A DNA stretch of 64,000 nt from Solidesulfovibrio alcoholivorans DSM 5433 (GTDB lineage: Bacteria; Desulfobacterota; Desulfovibrionia; Desulfovibrionales; Desulfovibrionaceae), in contig NZ_JNJA01000013.1 in NCBI RefSeq assembly GCF_000702665.1, positions 1 through 64,000 of the forward strand, written 5' to 3'. Under the pieces are notes generated by a model. That model did no database searches, was not told the origin of the DNA, and saw nothing but the letters and a program-made list of their open reading frames with translations. Positions 43,160 through 52,137 of the stretch are shown piece by piece; within the stretch, counting starts at the first letter, position 1; the number at the start of each line of letters is the position of its first letter. A program made the position numbers and the translations under genes.

Positions 43160-43774
43160 TTAGAACTTGCGATCGAGCAGTTGCCGTAGCACTTCCTCGT
43201 CGTCGGCCGTATCCAGGCCGTCCAGTTCGCGCCGCAGCGCCGTGATCGCCTCGCGCTCGGCCGCGACATGCGCGCGCAGCGCATCGCGTCGCTGCCGGAT
43301 CGCCGTCAGGATCGTCGCCTTGCGCGCGTTGGCCGACCCCAGCCGCGCCGTCACCACCTCGGCCAGGCGGCGGAAGATGCGGATGAGGAAATCCTCGCGC
43401 TCCGGACTCGGCAGGAAATCCACATAGCCCATGTCCACGGCCAGGCAGCGTGACGGGACATCGGCCACCACCGTGGCCGTGCGCCCCTTGCCGAGGATGA
43501 AGCTCATCTCGCCGAAGACCGTACCCGGCGCGTCCATGACCGCGACCCGCTTCCCCCCGCGCAGCGCCCGCACCGCGCCGTCGAGCAGCACGAAAAAGGT
43601 CTTTTCGTAGTTGCCCTCCTCGACCACGGTCTCGCCCGCATCGAACAGGCAAAGCGATACCGCCCCGGTGCGCAGCAACAGTTCCAGGTCCTCGCCCGCA
43701 AACCCCGCCCACAGCGGCAGCTTCGCCATAAGGGCAAGCACGCGAGCGGCGTCGGCGTCCTCGATCCGGCGCAT
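43160..43774 (-). CDS. Cyclic nucleotide-binding domain protein without DNA-binding domain
   Basis: This is a 204-residue protein. Residues 10-130 form a cNMP-binding beta-barrel (LPLWAGFAGEDLELLL, FDAGETVVEEGNYEKTFFVL, VFGEMSFILGKGRTATVVA). The phosphate-binding loop GEMS is present. The rest is a coiled coil (RQRRDALRAHVAAEREAITA) rather than a helix-turn-helix, so it is probably not a transcription factor. It starts 5 bases after the stop of the upstream Crp/Fnr gene, so they are co-transcribed. Confidence 0.82.
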   Translation of the reverse strand: MRRIEDADAARVLALMAKLPLWAGFAGEDLELLLRTGAVSLCLFDAGETVVEEGNYEKTFFVLLDGAVRALRGGKRVAVMDAPGTVFGEMSFILGKGRTATVVADVPSRCLAVDMGYVDFLPSPEREDFLIRIFRRLAEVVTARLGSANARKATILTAIRQRRDALRAHVAAEREAITALRRELDGLDTADDEEVLRQLLDRKF

Positions 43775-43779
43775 ACCGC

Positions 43780-44472
43780 CTAGCCCTCCGTATTCCCGGC
43801 GGCGGCCGCCTCGAGTCCGGCGCGGTCGCGAATCTCGATTTTCCTGCCGCGCACCACGACATGGCCGGCTTCCGCGAGCTTCTTGAGCGCCCGGGAAAGG
43901 GCTTCGGGCGTGGCCCCGACGATCTTGGCCACCTCGCGCTGGCTGATGGAAAGGCGCACGAGGTCCCCGGACAGGGCCCTGCCGGCCTCATGCAGCAAAA
44001 AGACGGCCACACGCCCGGGCAGGTCGCGCAGGGCAAGCGATTCGATCATGGCCATGGCCTCCTTGAACCGGCCGCACATGAGCCGCATCAGGTCGGTGAA
44101 CGCCTGCGGACTGTCCTGGATCGCCTCGGCCAGGGCTTTGGTCGGGAATTCCAACACCAGCGTCTCGGCAAGCGCGGCGGCGAAAGCGGGAAAGGAGGCG
44201 CTGTCCACCAGCGTGCACAGGCAAAAGGGTTCGCCGGGCCCGAGCAGGAAAAGCGTCTGTTCCCGGCCGTCCGGCCCGGCCCGGTAGACCTTGGCCTGCC
44301 CGGTGGCAATGCAGTGGAAAACGTCCGCGGCCTGCTCCTTGACGGCAAGGAGCGCCCCGGGCGCATATCTGGTCGCGCGCGCGTTCGCCGCGAGCGTTTG
44401 CAGCCGCGCTTCGGGCATGCCCCCGAAAAGCGGCAGGGATCGCAACAGGATCATCCGCGCGGTCTGGTCCAT
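43780..44472 (-). CDS. Crp/Fnr-family transcriptional regulator
   Basis: This is a 230-residue protein with GGAGGAACT before the ATG. An N-terminal sensor barrel (LRSLPLFGGMPEARLQTLAA, FHCIATGQAKVYRAGPDGRE, LLGPGEPFCLCTLVD) is followed by a dimerisation helix and a winged helix-turn-helix (ISQREVAKIVGATPEALSRA LKKLAEAG). No N-terminal Cys cluster of the FNR type is present; the Cys in FCLCTLVD occur in HcpR-like proteins as well. It could sense haem, nitric oxide or redox state, but the ligand is unknown. Confidence 0.85.
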   Translation of the reverse strand: MDQTARMILLRSLPLFGGMPEARLQTLAANARATRYAPGALLAVKEQAADVFHCIATGQAKVYRAGPDGREQTLFLLGPGEPFCLCTLVDSASFPAFAAALAETLVLEFPTKALAEAIQDSPQAFTDLMRLMCGRFKEAMAMIESLALRDLPGRVAVFLLHEAGRALSGDLVRLSISQREVAKIVGATPEALSRALKKLAEAGHVVVRGRKIEIRDRAGLEAAAAGNTEG

Positions 44473-44511
44473 AGTTCCTCCGGTTCACCTTCCACGCCCC
44501 GCCGACCTTTC

Positions 44512-44545
44512 CGAAAACAAAAGGGGCGGCCCAGCGCGCCGCCCC
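44512..44545 (-). terminator. Rho-independent terminator of the ggt gene
   Basis: On the minus strand GGGGCGGC pairs with GCCGCCCC around a 7-base loop (44523-44545), followed by CTTTTGTTTTC. It lies 25 bases after the ggt stop. Confidence 0.75.
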
Positions 44546-44569
44546 AGCTTGCAGACCCTTTGACCGGGA

Positions 44570-46303
44570 TCAGTATCCGGCCGCCAGTCCGTCGCCGCGC
44601 GGGTCGGTCGCGCCGAAGCGCACGCCTGTTTGCGGATCGATCAGGATCGCCCCGGCATGCCCCATGGTATCCGTGTAGGCGTCAACGACCTTAACGGGAT
44701 GCCCCCGGCGGCGCAATTCTTCCACTGCGGCATCGCTCATGCGGCTTTCCAGCTTGAGATCGTTCGACGACGCTCCCCAGGTACGGCCATGCAGCCAGCG
44801 GGGTGCGGCGATCGCGTCCTGGGGCGTCATGCCGAAATCCACGATACGCGTCACGATGGCGGCCTGCGTTTGCGGCTGCCCTTCGCCGCCCATGGTGCCG
44901 TACACGAGGTAGGGCTTGCCGTCCCGCAACAGCATGGCGGGATTGAGGGTATGGAATGTGCGCTTGTGCGGTTCGAGATGATTGACGTGGTTGGGATCCA
45001 GGGAGAAGAAGCTGCCCCTATTTTGCAACAGCACCCCGGTATCGCCGGCCACGATTCCGGAACCGAAATCATGGTAGATGCTCTGGATCAACGAAACGGC
45101 ATTGCCCTGTTCGTCCACCACGCCAAGCCAGATCGTGTCGCCCTTGGGGTCAAGGGGTTTGACTTCCTTCGCCGCGTTTTTGAGATCGATGCGCGCGGCC
45201 TGATCCTTGCCGTGTTGTGCCGAGAGCAGGTCCTTCAGGGGAATGGACGAGAAAGCCGGGTCCGTCAGGTAGCGATCGCGATCGGCAAACGCCTCCTTGG
45301 TCGCCTCGACGATCAGGTGATAATAGTCCGCGGAGCCTTCGCCGAGCTTTTGCACGTCGAAATTGTTCAGAATGTTCAGGATCTCGAGGGAGGCCATCCC
45401 CTGGGTGTTGGGCGGGAAATTGTAGGCGACAAGGTTGCGGTACGGCACATGGATCGGTTCGACCCAGTCCGCCGTATGCTTGGCGAAATCGTCGAGCGTC
45501 AGCATGCCTCCGTTTTGCTGGAGATACGCGACAATCCTCTTGGCAATGGGACCTTTATAGAAGGCGTCCGCCCCGTCCGTGGCGATGGTCTCCAGTGTCG
45601 CGGCCAGGGTGGGCAGTTTCATGACTTCGCCGAAGGTGTACGCCTTGCCCCCCGGCTTCAGGTACATGCCCGAAAACGCATCAAAGCGCTGGAGATTGCG
45701 GAATTCCTGATCATTGGGATTGACGTTGATCGCTTCCCAATACGCCAGGCTCGGGCTGACGGGGAAACCGTCGCGCGCATAAGCGACGGCGGACTGGAAA
45801 AGGCGCGCCCAGGGCAGGCTTTTCCCCATGGATTCCTTGGCGTAGCGGTAGGCGGCATCCCAACCGGAGACGACGCCCGGCACGGTATTGGCAGCCAGGA
45901 ATCCGCGGGAGGGAATCTTGCTCAGCCCCTTGGATTTGTAAAAATCGATGGTCGCTTTTTCGCCGGCCCGGCCGCTGGCGTTCAGGGCGCGCAATTCCCC
46001 GGTCTTCGCATTGTAAATCAACCAGAAATTGTCGCCGCCGAGCGTGCACATCTGCGGGTAGACCACCGCCAGCGTGGACGCGACGGCAATGGCCGCGTCC
46101 ACGGCATTGCCACCGGCGCGCAACACATCCACACCGGCCTGGGTGGCCAGATAATTCGGCGAGGTGACCATCCCCTTCGTGGTCATGGGGTCGATGGTCC
46201 GGGAGGCCGTCTCGCTGTATTTTCCGGTTTGTGCCCGGAGGGTTCCCACAAAAAGGGTCATCGAAAAGACTCCAACCAAGACAACGCATTTTCGAAACGT
46301 CAT
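44570..46303 (-). CDS. ggt: Gamma-glutamyltransferase
   Basis: This is a 577-residue preprotein with AAAGGAG before the ATG and a signal peptide (VVLVGVFSMTLFVGTLRAQ), so the enzyme is periplasmic. Family motifs are GMVTSPNYLATQAGVDVLRA, LRAGGNAVDAAIAV, the nucleophile region with Thr390 (PKGDTIWLGVVDEQGNAVSL), and NPAMLLRDGKPYLVYGTMGG with GEGQPQTQA. Self-cleavage before Thr390 gives the two subunits. It transfers or hydrolyses gamma-glutamyl groups of glutathione or glutamyl peptides. The usual length for the family is about 560-580. It stands alone with its own promoter and terminator. Confidence 0.93.
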   Translation of the reverse strand: MTFRKCVVLVGVFSMTLFVGTLRAQTGKYSETASRTIDPMTTKGMVTSPNYLATQAGVDVLRAGGNAVDAAIAVASTLAVVYPQMCTLGGDNFWLIYNAKTGELRALNASGRAGEKATIDFYKSKGLSKIPSRGFLAANTVPGVVSGWDAAYRYAKESMGKSLPWARLFQSAVAYARDGFPVSPSLAYWEAINVNPNDQEFRNLQRFDAFSGMYLKPGGKAYTFGEVMKLPTLAATLETIATDGADAFYKGPIAKRIVAYLQQNGGMLTLDDFAKHTADWVEPIHVPYRNLVAYNFPPNTQGMASLEILNILNNFDVQKLGEGSADYYHLIVEATKEAFADRDRYLTDPAFSSIPLKDLLSAQHGKDQAARIDLKNAAKEVKPLDPKGDTIWLGVVDEQGNAVSLIQSIYHDFGSGIVAGDTGVLLQNRGSFFSLDPNHVNHLEPHKRTFHTLNPAMLLRDGKPYLVYGTMGGEGQPQTQAAIVTRIVDFGMTPQDAIAAPRWLHGRTWGASSNDLKLESRMSDAAVEELRRRGHPVKVVDAYTDTMGHAGAILIDPQTGVRFGATDPRGDGLAAGY

Positions 46304-46354
46304 CGTACACTCCTTTCACAGGACTCGCATCCGACCTTTTGACTTGCGCCAAAA

Positions 46355-46383
46355 ATGTTAGCCATCTTAAAATGTAATGTAAA
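46355..46383 (-). promoter_or_regulatory. Candidate sigma-70 promoter of ggt
   Basis: On the minus strand TTTACA (46378-46383), a 17-base spacer and TAACAT (46355-46360), in an AT-rich block about 50 bases upstream of the start codon. Confidence 0.5.
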
Positions 46384-46468
46384 TAAAGATTTTATTTTAA
46401 TAACTATTGCCATTCTTGAAAAATATATTTCATTCTCCCCAGCCCAGCCTCTTCCCCATGCGCAGCGC

Positions 46469-46503
46469 AAAAAAAAGGGGGAGGCCCGAGGCCTCCCCCT
46501 TTT
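46469..46503. terminator. Terminator at the end of the apr-qmo region, bidirectional
   Basis: GGGGGAGGCC (46477-46486) and GGCCTCCCCC (46490-46499) form a perfect 10-bp stem with a 3-base loop, flanked by eight A on one side and TTTT on the other. It ends the leftward qmo operon 20 bases after the last gene. Confidence 0.88.
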
Positions 46504-46523
46504 GAACGGCACGGGGCCGTTTT

Positions 46524-47216
46524 CTACCACTTGTCCGTAGCAAACGCGTCGGAGCCGAAGCCGAAGTCCGAAGACGGCTCGCCGCCGACAACGGGCTCGC
46601 CGGTGCCGCCGGCAGCGGCTTCGCCGCCGGCCGGGGCGGCGCCGCCCGCAGCCACGGTGACAACGCCATGCTTTTTCACATCCTCGATCATCTTGAGCAG
46701 CTCGTCAACCTTGCCGATGTATTCGGTGACCTTGGCTTCGGAGGCGACGATGACCTTCTCGCCCTCGTCCTTCATGGAAGCCTCGAGTTTCTTGGCCTTT
46801 TCTTCGGCGGCCTTGCAGCGCACCTCGACGTCTTTCAGGATGGCGGTCTTCTCGGCCAGTTCCTTCTCGACGGTGGCGAGCTTGGCGGACATTTCCTCGT
46901 TGGCCTTCTTGGTTTCGGCCAGCTTGGCGAAAATGGCGCTGATTTCGGCCACGACGTCGGGCGGCAGCACGGACACGGAAACGTTCTGGGCGGTGCTGCC
47001 GAGCTCGCCGCTGCTCATGCGCACGAGTTCGGGATGCTGTTCGTATATCCAGGCCTTGGCCAGGGCGGCGGCGAAAGGAGCGAGTTCCGCATCGATTTCC
47101 ATGCCGGCCATGAACCCGACCATCTCGGCCACGGCTTTCTTGTTGCCTTCCTTGTCGACGCCTTTCAGGTACGACACGAACGCGTTCATGGGGAAGACTT
47201 TGCGAGCTTCAGCCAT
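46524..47216 (-). CDS. qmoD: Qmo-associated conserved protein QmoD
   Basis: This is a 230-residue protein with AAGGAGG before the ATG. An N-terminal region (KVFPMNAFVSYLKGVDKEGN, GMEIDAELAPFAAALAKAWI) is followed by a long coiled coil (AETKKANEEMSAKLATVEKE, LAEKTAILKDVEVRCKAAEE) and a Gly/Ala-rich tail. Gene order qmoA-B-C-D matches the fourth, promoter-distal gene described in Desulfovibrio, whose biochemical role is not defined; it may stabilise Qmo or link it to AprBA. It follows qmoC by 15 bases. Confidence 0.85.
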   Translation of the reverse strand: MAEARKVFPMNAFVSYLKGVDKEGNKKAVAEMVGFMAGMEIDAELAPFAAALAKAWIYEQHPELVRMSSGELGSTAQNVSVSVLPPDVVAEISAIFAKLAETKKANEEMSAKLATVEKELAEKTAILKDVEVRCKAAEEKAKKLEASMKDEGEKVIVASEAKVTEYIGKVDELLKMIEDVKKHGVVTVAAGGAAPAGGEAAAGGTGEPVVGGEPSSDFGFGSDAFATDKW

Positions 47217-47231
47217 GGTATCCTCCTTAAA

Positions 47232-48431
47232 TTAGACCATGAAAGTCTTGGCTTCGTCACGTTTGAGGGGAAGCCGCCCAGCCTGATGGGCGTACACCAG
47301 CGCCGTCGTCCTGTAGACCAAGTGCCCGAGCTTGGACCAGGGCAGATAGGCAAACAGCATGAAGACCGCAATCAAATGCAGGTAGTAGGTCGGGTAGGCC
47401 AGGGCGGCCACGCCGGCCAGACGGAAGATCTCCGAACCAAGGCCCGTAAGGGCGACGGCCCAGATGACCCCGAGCAGATACCAGTCGTAGTAGGACGACG
47501 TGGACTTGGCGGGATCGACGCTCAGACGACGGCGGGTCAGCATGGTCAGGCCGTAGAGCAGGGCGATGGCCCCGACGTTGGCGAGCAGCTTCACCGGGCT
47601 CCACAGGGGCATGGGCGTGTGCCCCAGCGGCGCGATGAAGTGCACGATCTTGCCGCCCCAGTGGGACACCGCCACGATGGACGTGACGATGGCCAGAGCC
47701 ACGAAGCCGTAGAACAGCGACAAATGGCCCTTGTAGCGTTCGGTGTTATCGTTTCCGCACTCGTTCCACTTCACGTGGGTGGCGATCTCGTCCAGGACCA
47801 CGGCCTTGATCGATTCGATCAGGCTGGGCTTTTTGTACGGCGCGCCGATGTGCAGGGTGGTGGGGATGGTCTTGTCGAAGCTCTTCCACAGCTTGGTCAC
47901 GCCCTTGTAGAAGGAGAACATCACGAAGATGGCGACCAGGCCGAAGATGGGGTCGATGGTGAAGTCGCCCGGGAAGAGCTTGCCGTAGACGATCTCGCCC
48001 TCGGGCAGGCCGAAGCCGGCGCTGAGGAGCCAGATGAACAGGTACAGGACCGCCGGGATGGCGATGAGCTTCGGCAGATCCTTGGCCGAACTCATCCATT
48101 TGCCGATGATGCTCGGCGACACCAGATCCCGGTAGGTGATGTTGCGGATGGCGGAGATGAGGTCGCCAGGCCGCGCGCCGCGGGGGCACAGATCGGAACA
48201 GGTCTGGCAGTTGTGGCACAGCCAGATGTCGATGTCGCCCTCGAAACGGTCCTTGAGACCCCACTGCGCCCAGACCATCTCCTTGCGGGGGAAGGGGTTC
48301 TCGGGCGGGGCCAGGGGGCAGGCCACGCTGCAGGTGGCGCACTGGTAGCACTTCTTGCAAGCTTCGCCACCAGCCGCCTGCAGGTCCTTGACGAACTGCA
48401 GATCGGGTTTGATACGCTCGGCGTATGACAT
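47232..48431 (-). CDS. qmoC: Quinone-interacting membrane oxidoreductase subunit QmoC
   Basis: This is a 399-residue protein. The N-terminal HdrC-like domain has two [4Fe-4S] motifs: CKKCYQCATCSVACP at 25-39 and CHNCQTCSDLCP at 72-83. The C-terminal half is a cytochrome b-type membrane domain of about six helices (FGLVAIFVMFSFYKG, LFYGFVALAIVTSIVAVSHW, LLANVGAIALLYGLTML, HLIAVFMLFAYLPWSKLGHL) with candidate haem His in those helices. QmoC is the membrane anchor that takes electrons from menaquinol and passes them to QmoAB and on to AprBA. It lies between qmoB and qmoD with short gaps. Confidence 0.95.
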   Translation of the reverse strand: MSYAERIKPDLQFVKDLQAAGGEACKKCYQCATCSVACPLAPPENPFPRKEMVWAQWGLKDRFEGDIDIWLCHNCQTCSDLCPRGARPGDLISAIRNITYRDLVSPSIIGKWMSSAKDLPKLIAIPAVLYLFIWLLSAGFGLPEGEIVYGKLFPGDFTIDPIFGLVAIFVMFSFYKGVTKLWKSFDKTIPTTLHIGAPYKKPSLIESIKAVVLDEIATHVKWNECGNDNTERYKGHLSLFYGFVALAIVTSIVAVSHWGGKIVHFIAPLGHTPMPLWSPVKLLANVGAIALLYGLTMLTRRRLSVDPAKSTSSYYDWYLLGVIWAVALTGLGSEIFRLAGVAALAYPTYYLHLIAVFMLFAYLPWSKLGHLVYRTTALVYAHQAGRLPLKRDEAKTFMV

Positions 48432-48443
48432 GGAGCCTTCCTC

Positions 48444-50735
48444 CTAATAGCCTTTGAACGGGTTCGGGCCGATCTTGAGGACCATATCCATGAACTGGTC
48501 GATCATGTCCGGGACCTTGTCGTATTCGTCGATGGCCACCTGATACTGCTCGACGCGCTCGGGCTCGACGCCGAGGCGCTTGAGGGACTCGGCGATGTTT
48601 TCCTTGCGGCGGTTGCAGATCTCGGAGCCCTTGACGAAGTGACACTGGTAGTCGTCGCCGTATTTGCAGCCGAGCAGCATGACGCCGTCGACGCCCTTGC
48701 TCATGGCGTCGGCCACCCAGATGGCGTTGACCGAACCCAGGCAGCGCACCGGGATGATGCGCACGTAGGGGCTCCACTTCCTGCCGCGGATGGCCGCCAT
48801 GTCGAGCGCCGGGTAGGCGTCGTTCTCGCAGGCCAGGATGAACACGCGCGGCCCGCCCTCTTCGATCTTGGGCGGAATCTCGCACTCGCGGATCATGGAA
48901 CCGATCATGTCGATGTTGTAGTTGTCAAAGGAGATGACGCGTTCGGGGCAGGCACCCATGCAGGTGCCGCAGCGGCGGCAGCGCGTGGGATTGGGCTTGG
49001 GCGTTCCCTTCTCATCGTCGTCCAGGGCGCCGAACGGGCATTCCTCGGTGCAGCGCTTGCACTGGGTGCAGCGCACGAAGTTGAACACCGGGTAGGAAAG
49101 GTCGCCCGAACGGGGATGGACGGCCACGCCATGGCTCGCGGACTCGACGCACTGGATGGCCTTGAGCGCCGCGCCCGCGGCGTCTTCCCGGGCCTGCGCC
49201 ATGGTCATGGGCTGACGCACGCAGCCGGCGGCGTAGATGCCGGTGCGGCGGGTCTCGTAGGGGAAGCAGATGTAGTTCGAATCGGCGAAGCCGTCGAACA
49301 GCCCCAGGTCCGGGAAGGCCGGACCCTGGCGGTAGAGCAGGTTGATGGTCGGGTCAAGCGCCGTTGCCGGCACGAGGCCCGTGGGCAGGACGACGAGGTC
49401 GGCGGCCAGGGTGATCGCGCCGCCAAGGAGGGTGTCCTTGGCCGCGACCACGAGGCTCGTGCCTTCCTCGGTCACGCCCGTCACCGTGCCCTTGGTGAGC
49501 ATGATGCCGGGATTGTCCTGGGCGGCGCGGTAGTAGCGCTCGTTGATGCCCGGAACCATCATGTTGTCGTAGACGATCATGGCCACGGCGTCGGGGAGCT
49601 TTTCCCGGACGTAGTTGGCCTGCTTGAGCGCGACGAGGCTGGTCAGCTCCGAGGAGTAGGCCAGGTGCTTGGGCGTCTTGATCGGGTTGAAGGAGGGGGC
49701 TTCCTCCTCACCTTCCTTCTTCTCTTCGGCCTTGGCTTCCTCGGCGGGGATCTCGGCGACCGCCTCGGCCGTGGCGGCCTCCATGAGCTTGGTCACGTCC
49801 ACGATGAAGGCGACCGAACCCGGGGCCTTGCCGTCGGAGGGGCGCTTGATGTCGCCGGCCTTGACCATGGCCTCGAACTCGGCCGAGGTCACGACGTTTT
49901 TGAGCTTGCCGTAGCCGAAGGGCGCAAGCGCCTCGGTGTCCATGGGCGACCAGCCGGCCGCCAGGACCACCGAGCCCACGGGGAGTTTTTCCTCGTTGCC
50001 GCCCGAGGCCAGGGTGGCCTCGTACATGGCCGGCGCGCCGGCGAGCTGCTTGAGGCTCGTGTTGAGGCGCACCTTGATCTTGGAGTTGCCCGTCACGAGG
50101 CCGATGAGCCGGTCGATGCCGGTGTCCGTGGCTTCGAGGTAGGGGTAGCTCATGGGAAAGGTCTTGTAGAGCCCCGCGGCGCGGCCGCCGAGCTTGTCGG
50201 ACTTCTCCACGAGGATGACTTCGGCGCCGGCGCCGGCCGCGGCCAGGGCCGCGTTCAGGCCGGTGAAGCCGCCGCCGAGGACCAGAATGGTCTTGTTGGT
50301 CTCGGGCAGCTCCGGATTGGGCCGGCTCATCTTCTGCATCTTGACCACACCCATGCGCAGGTAGTCATGCACCATGGAAAGCAGTTCGGCAGGGATGGGG
50401 CCGCCGGCCGCGACGGACGAACCGTCGGGGTTTTTATAAGACAGGGTCACGAACTCGCGCAGGTTGACGCGGTCGACGAGCACCTTGTCGCCAAAGGTGA
50501 AAACGTCCCAGTCGACCCGGGGCGAAGTGCCGCAGATGAGCACCGCGTCGATTTCGCCGCCGTCGACGTCGGCCTTGATCATGGCCACGCCGTCGGGGCT
50601 CGACAGCCGTTTGTGGGCCTTGACGATGGGGCAGGCCCCGCCGCATTTCTCCTTGACGTACGCGGCCAGCTCCTCGGCGTTAAGGAGCGGGGCGACGCTG
50701 GATTCGTCGATATACACACCGATTTTTTCGGCCAT
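48444..50735 (-). CDS. qmoB: Quinone-interacting membrane oxidoreductase subunit QmoB
   Basis: This is a 763-residue protein. It is an HdrA-like flavoprotein with an FAD motif (TILVLGGGFTGLNAALAAAG near residue 150), two [4Fe-4S] ferredoxin-type motifs (CTQCKRCTEECPFGAL and CRRCGTCMGACPERV near 560-610), and an MvhD-like C-terminus (ACENDAYPALDMAAIRG, RCLGSVNAIWVADAM, CKYGDDYQCHFVKGSEICNR) with several Cys. It transfers electrons within the Qmo complex in the cytoplasm. It starts 6 bases after qmoA ends. A Glu/Ala-rich insert at about 330-355 (EEAKAEEKKEGEEEA) is unusual in composition but not disruptive. Confidence 0.95.
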   Translation of the reverse strand: MAEKIGVYIDESSVAPLLNAEELAAYVKEKCGGACPIVKAHKRLSSPDGVAMIKADVDGGEIDAVLICGTSPRVDWDVFTFGDKVLVDRVNLREFVTLSYKNPDGSSVAAGGPIPAELLSMVHDYLRMGVVKMQKMSRPNPELPETNKTILVLGGGFTGLNAALAAAGAGAEVILVEKSDKLGGRAAGLYKTFPMSYPYLEATDTGIDRLIGLVTGNSKIKVRLNTSLKQLAGAPAMYEATLASGGNEEKLPVGSVVLAAGWSPMDTEALAPFGYGKLKNVVTSAEFEAMVKAGDIKRPSDGKAPGSVAFIVDVTKLMEAATAEAVAEIPAEEAKAEEKKEGEEEAPSFNPIKTPKHLAYSSELTSLVALKQANYVREKLPDAVAMIVYDNMMVPGINERYYRAAQDNPGIMLTKGTVTGVTEEGTSLVVAAKDTLLGGAITLAADLVVLPTGLVPATALDPTINLLYRQGPAFPDLGLFDGFADSNYICFPYETRRTGIYAAGCVRQPMTMAQAREDAAGAALKAIQCVESASHGVAVHPRSGDLSYPVFNFVRCTQCKRCTEECPFGALDDDEKGTPKPNPTRCRRCGTCMGACPERVISFDNYNIDMIGSMIRECEIPPKIEEGGPRVFILACENDAYPALDMAAIRGRKWSPYVRIIPVRCLGSVNAIWVADAMSKGVDGVMLLGCKYGDDYQCHFVKGSEICNRRKENIAESLKRLGVEPERVEQYQVAIDEYDKVPDMIDQFMDMVLKIGPNPFKGY

Positions 50736-50740
50736 CGCCG

Positions 50741-51982
50741 CTACCTCCCTCGCACCAAAGCGATTGCTTTCATGGCCGCGCCGGTCGCGGACTGGGCCGA
50801 CTTCATGACGTCAAGGGGCGTGGCGGCGCAACCGGCGGCGAAAATGCCTTTCTCCTCGCCGCCCACGATAAAGCCCATTTCGTCCAGGGGCACGTCCACC
50901 GGCAGGCGCTCGCCGGCAATGCTCGGCTGCATGCCCGTGGCCAGCACCACCAGTTCGAAGCGGTTGTCGGACTTGATGCCGGACACGGCGTCTTCCACGG
51001 TGAGGATGACGTCGCCTGTGCCGGCGTCCTCGGCCACGGCGGCAACCTTGCCCTTGACAGCATTGATGCGGTCATCGGCCAGGATGCGCTTGGCGAAGTT
51101 GTCGTAACGGCCCGGGGTGCGCAAGTCGATGTAGTAGATGGTGACGCGGGCTTCCGGAAAGGCTTCGCGCACGTAGGCGGCCTGCTTGAGGGACGCCATG
51201 CAGCAGATGTAGGAGCAGTAGTTGAGGTGGTTTTCGTCGCGCGAACCGGCGCACTGCACGAAAGCCACGGAGCGCGGGGCCTTGCCGTCCGAGGGGCGCA
51301 CGATCCTGCCGCGGGTGGGTCCGCTCGGAGAAGCCAGGCGCTCGAGCTGCATGTTGCTGACGCAGTTGGCGATCTCGCCCGCGCCAAGGTTGGTGAGCCG
51401 CGTCACGTCGTAGGGCTTCCAGCCTGTGGCGTAGACGATGGACCCGACCTTGAGCACGATTTCCTTGGGCGCGTCGTCGAGGTTGATCACGTCGGCGCCG
51501 GACAGGAGTTCCAGGTCTTCCTTGGTGCAGCGTTCCTTGTCCAGAACGTAGCGGTTGGGGAAGGCGAAGGGGACGTCCATGTACAGGGCCTTGCGCTCGC
51601 CGAGGCCCAATTCGAAGTCGCTCTTGACGTCCTTGGAAAGCTTTTTGACCGTCTCGGAGAGATCGACGCTGCCGGGTTCGACGTAGCGGGGCCTGATTTT
51701 CACCGTGACTTCGTAGTCGCCGGCCTTGCCCGAGACCTTGGTGACTTCGGCCAGGGTGAAAAACTTGACGTTCTTGTTGTTCTTGATGCGCTGGAACTGG
51801 ATTTCCAGACCGCAGGACGGGGGGCACAGCTTGGGGAAATATTTATTGAGCTGCATCACCCGGCCGCCGAGAAAAGCATTTTTCTCGACGATGTAGACCT
51901 CGTGGCCGACTTCCGCGGCTTCAAGCGCGGCGGTGATGCCGCTGAAGCCGCCGCCGACGACCAGTATCGCGTTGCTTCCCAT
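50741..51982 (-). CDS. qmoA: Quinone-interacting membrane oxidoreductase subunit QmoA
   Basis: This is a 413-residue protein from the ATG at 51982 with GGGAGG upstream; the open frame continues 171 codons further only as a shadow. It is an HdrA-like flavoprotein with an N-terminal FAD motif (ILVVGGGFSGITAALEAAEV), a Cys-containing CPPSCGLEIQFQRIKNN and CAGSRDENHLNYCSYICC Fe-S-type segment, and the C-terminal FAD segment GIFAAGCAATPLDVMKSAQS. It is the first Qmo gene, 155 bases after aprA and a strong hairpin. The soluble flavin subunits transfer electrons towards AprBA. Confidence 0.95.
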   Translation of the reverse strand: MGSNAILVVGGGFSGITAALEAAEVGHEVYIVEKNAFLGGRVMQLNKYFPKLCPPSCGLEIQFQRIKNNKNVKFFTLAEVTKVSGKAGDYEVTVKIRPRYVEPGSVDLSETVKKLSKDVKSDFELGLGERKALYMDVPFAFPNRYVLDKERCTKEDLELLSGADVINLDDAPKEIVLKVGSIVYATGWKPYDVTRLTNLGAGEIANCVSNMQLERLASPSGPTRGRIVRPSDGKAPRSVAFVQCAGSRDENHLNYCSYICCMASLKQAAYVREAFPEARVTIYYIDLRTPGRYDNFAKRILADDRINAVKGKVAAVAEDAGTGDVILTVEDAVSGIKSDNRFELVVLATGMQPSIAGERLPVDVPLDEMGFIVGGEEKGIFAAGCAATPLDVMKSAQSATGAAMKAIALVRGR

Positions 51983-52092
51983 CGCAACCTCCCGGCAATG
52001 GTTAAGGCCAGCAAGAAAACGGCCTGATCCGCGAGGATAGACCGCCCCCGCCGTAGGCGTCAAAGCACGGTCCATCCGCCCGGGTAAGACCG

Positions 52093-52127
52093 TTAAAAAG
52101 CGGCCGCGGGAGAACCCCGCGGCCGCT
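52093..52127 (-). terminator. Strong hairpin between aprA and qmoA
   Basis: AGCGGCCGCGGG (52099-52110) and CCCGCGGCCGCT (52116-52127) give a 12-bp perfect stem with a 5-base loop; on the minus strand it is followed by TTTTTAACG. It lies 10 bases after the aprA stop and should stop most transcripts, so qmo probably has its own promoter or depends on read-through. Confidence 0.82.
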
Positions 52128-52137
52128 CTGGTCATTC

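Noticed and set aside
48639..51107. 822-codon rightward frame across qmoB and qmoA
   Set aside because: Antisense shadow of well-conserved Qmo genes; composition is Gly/His/Val-rich without domains.
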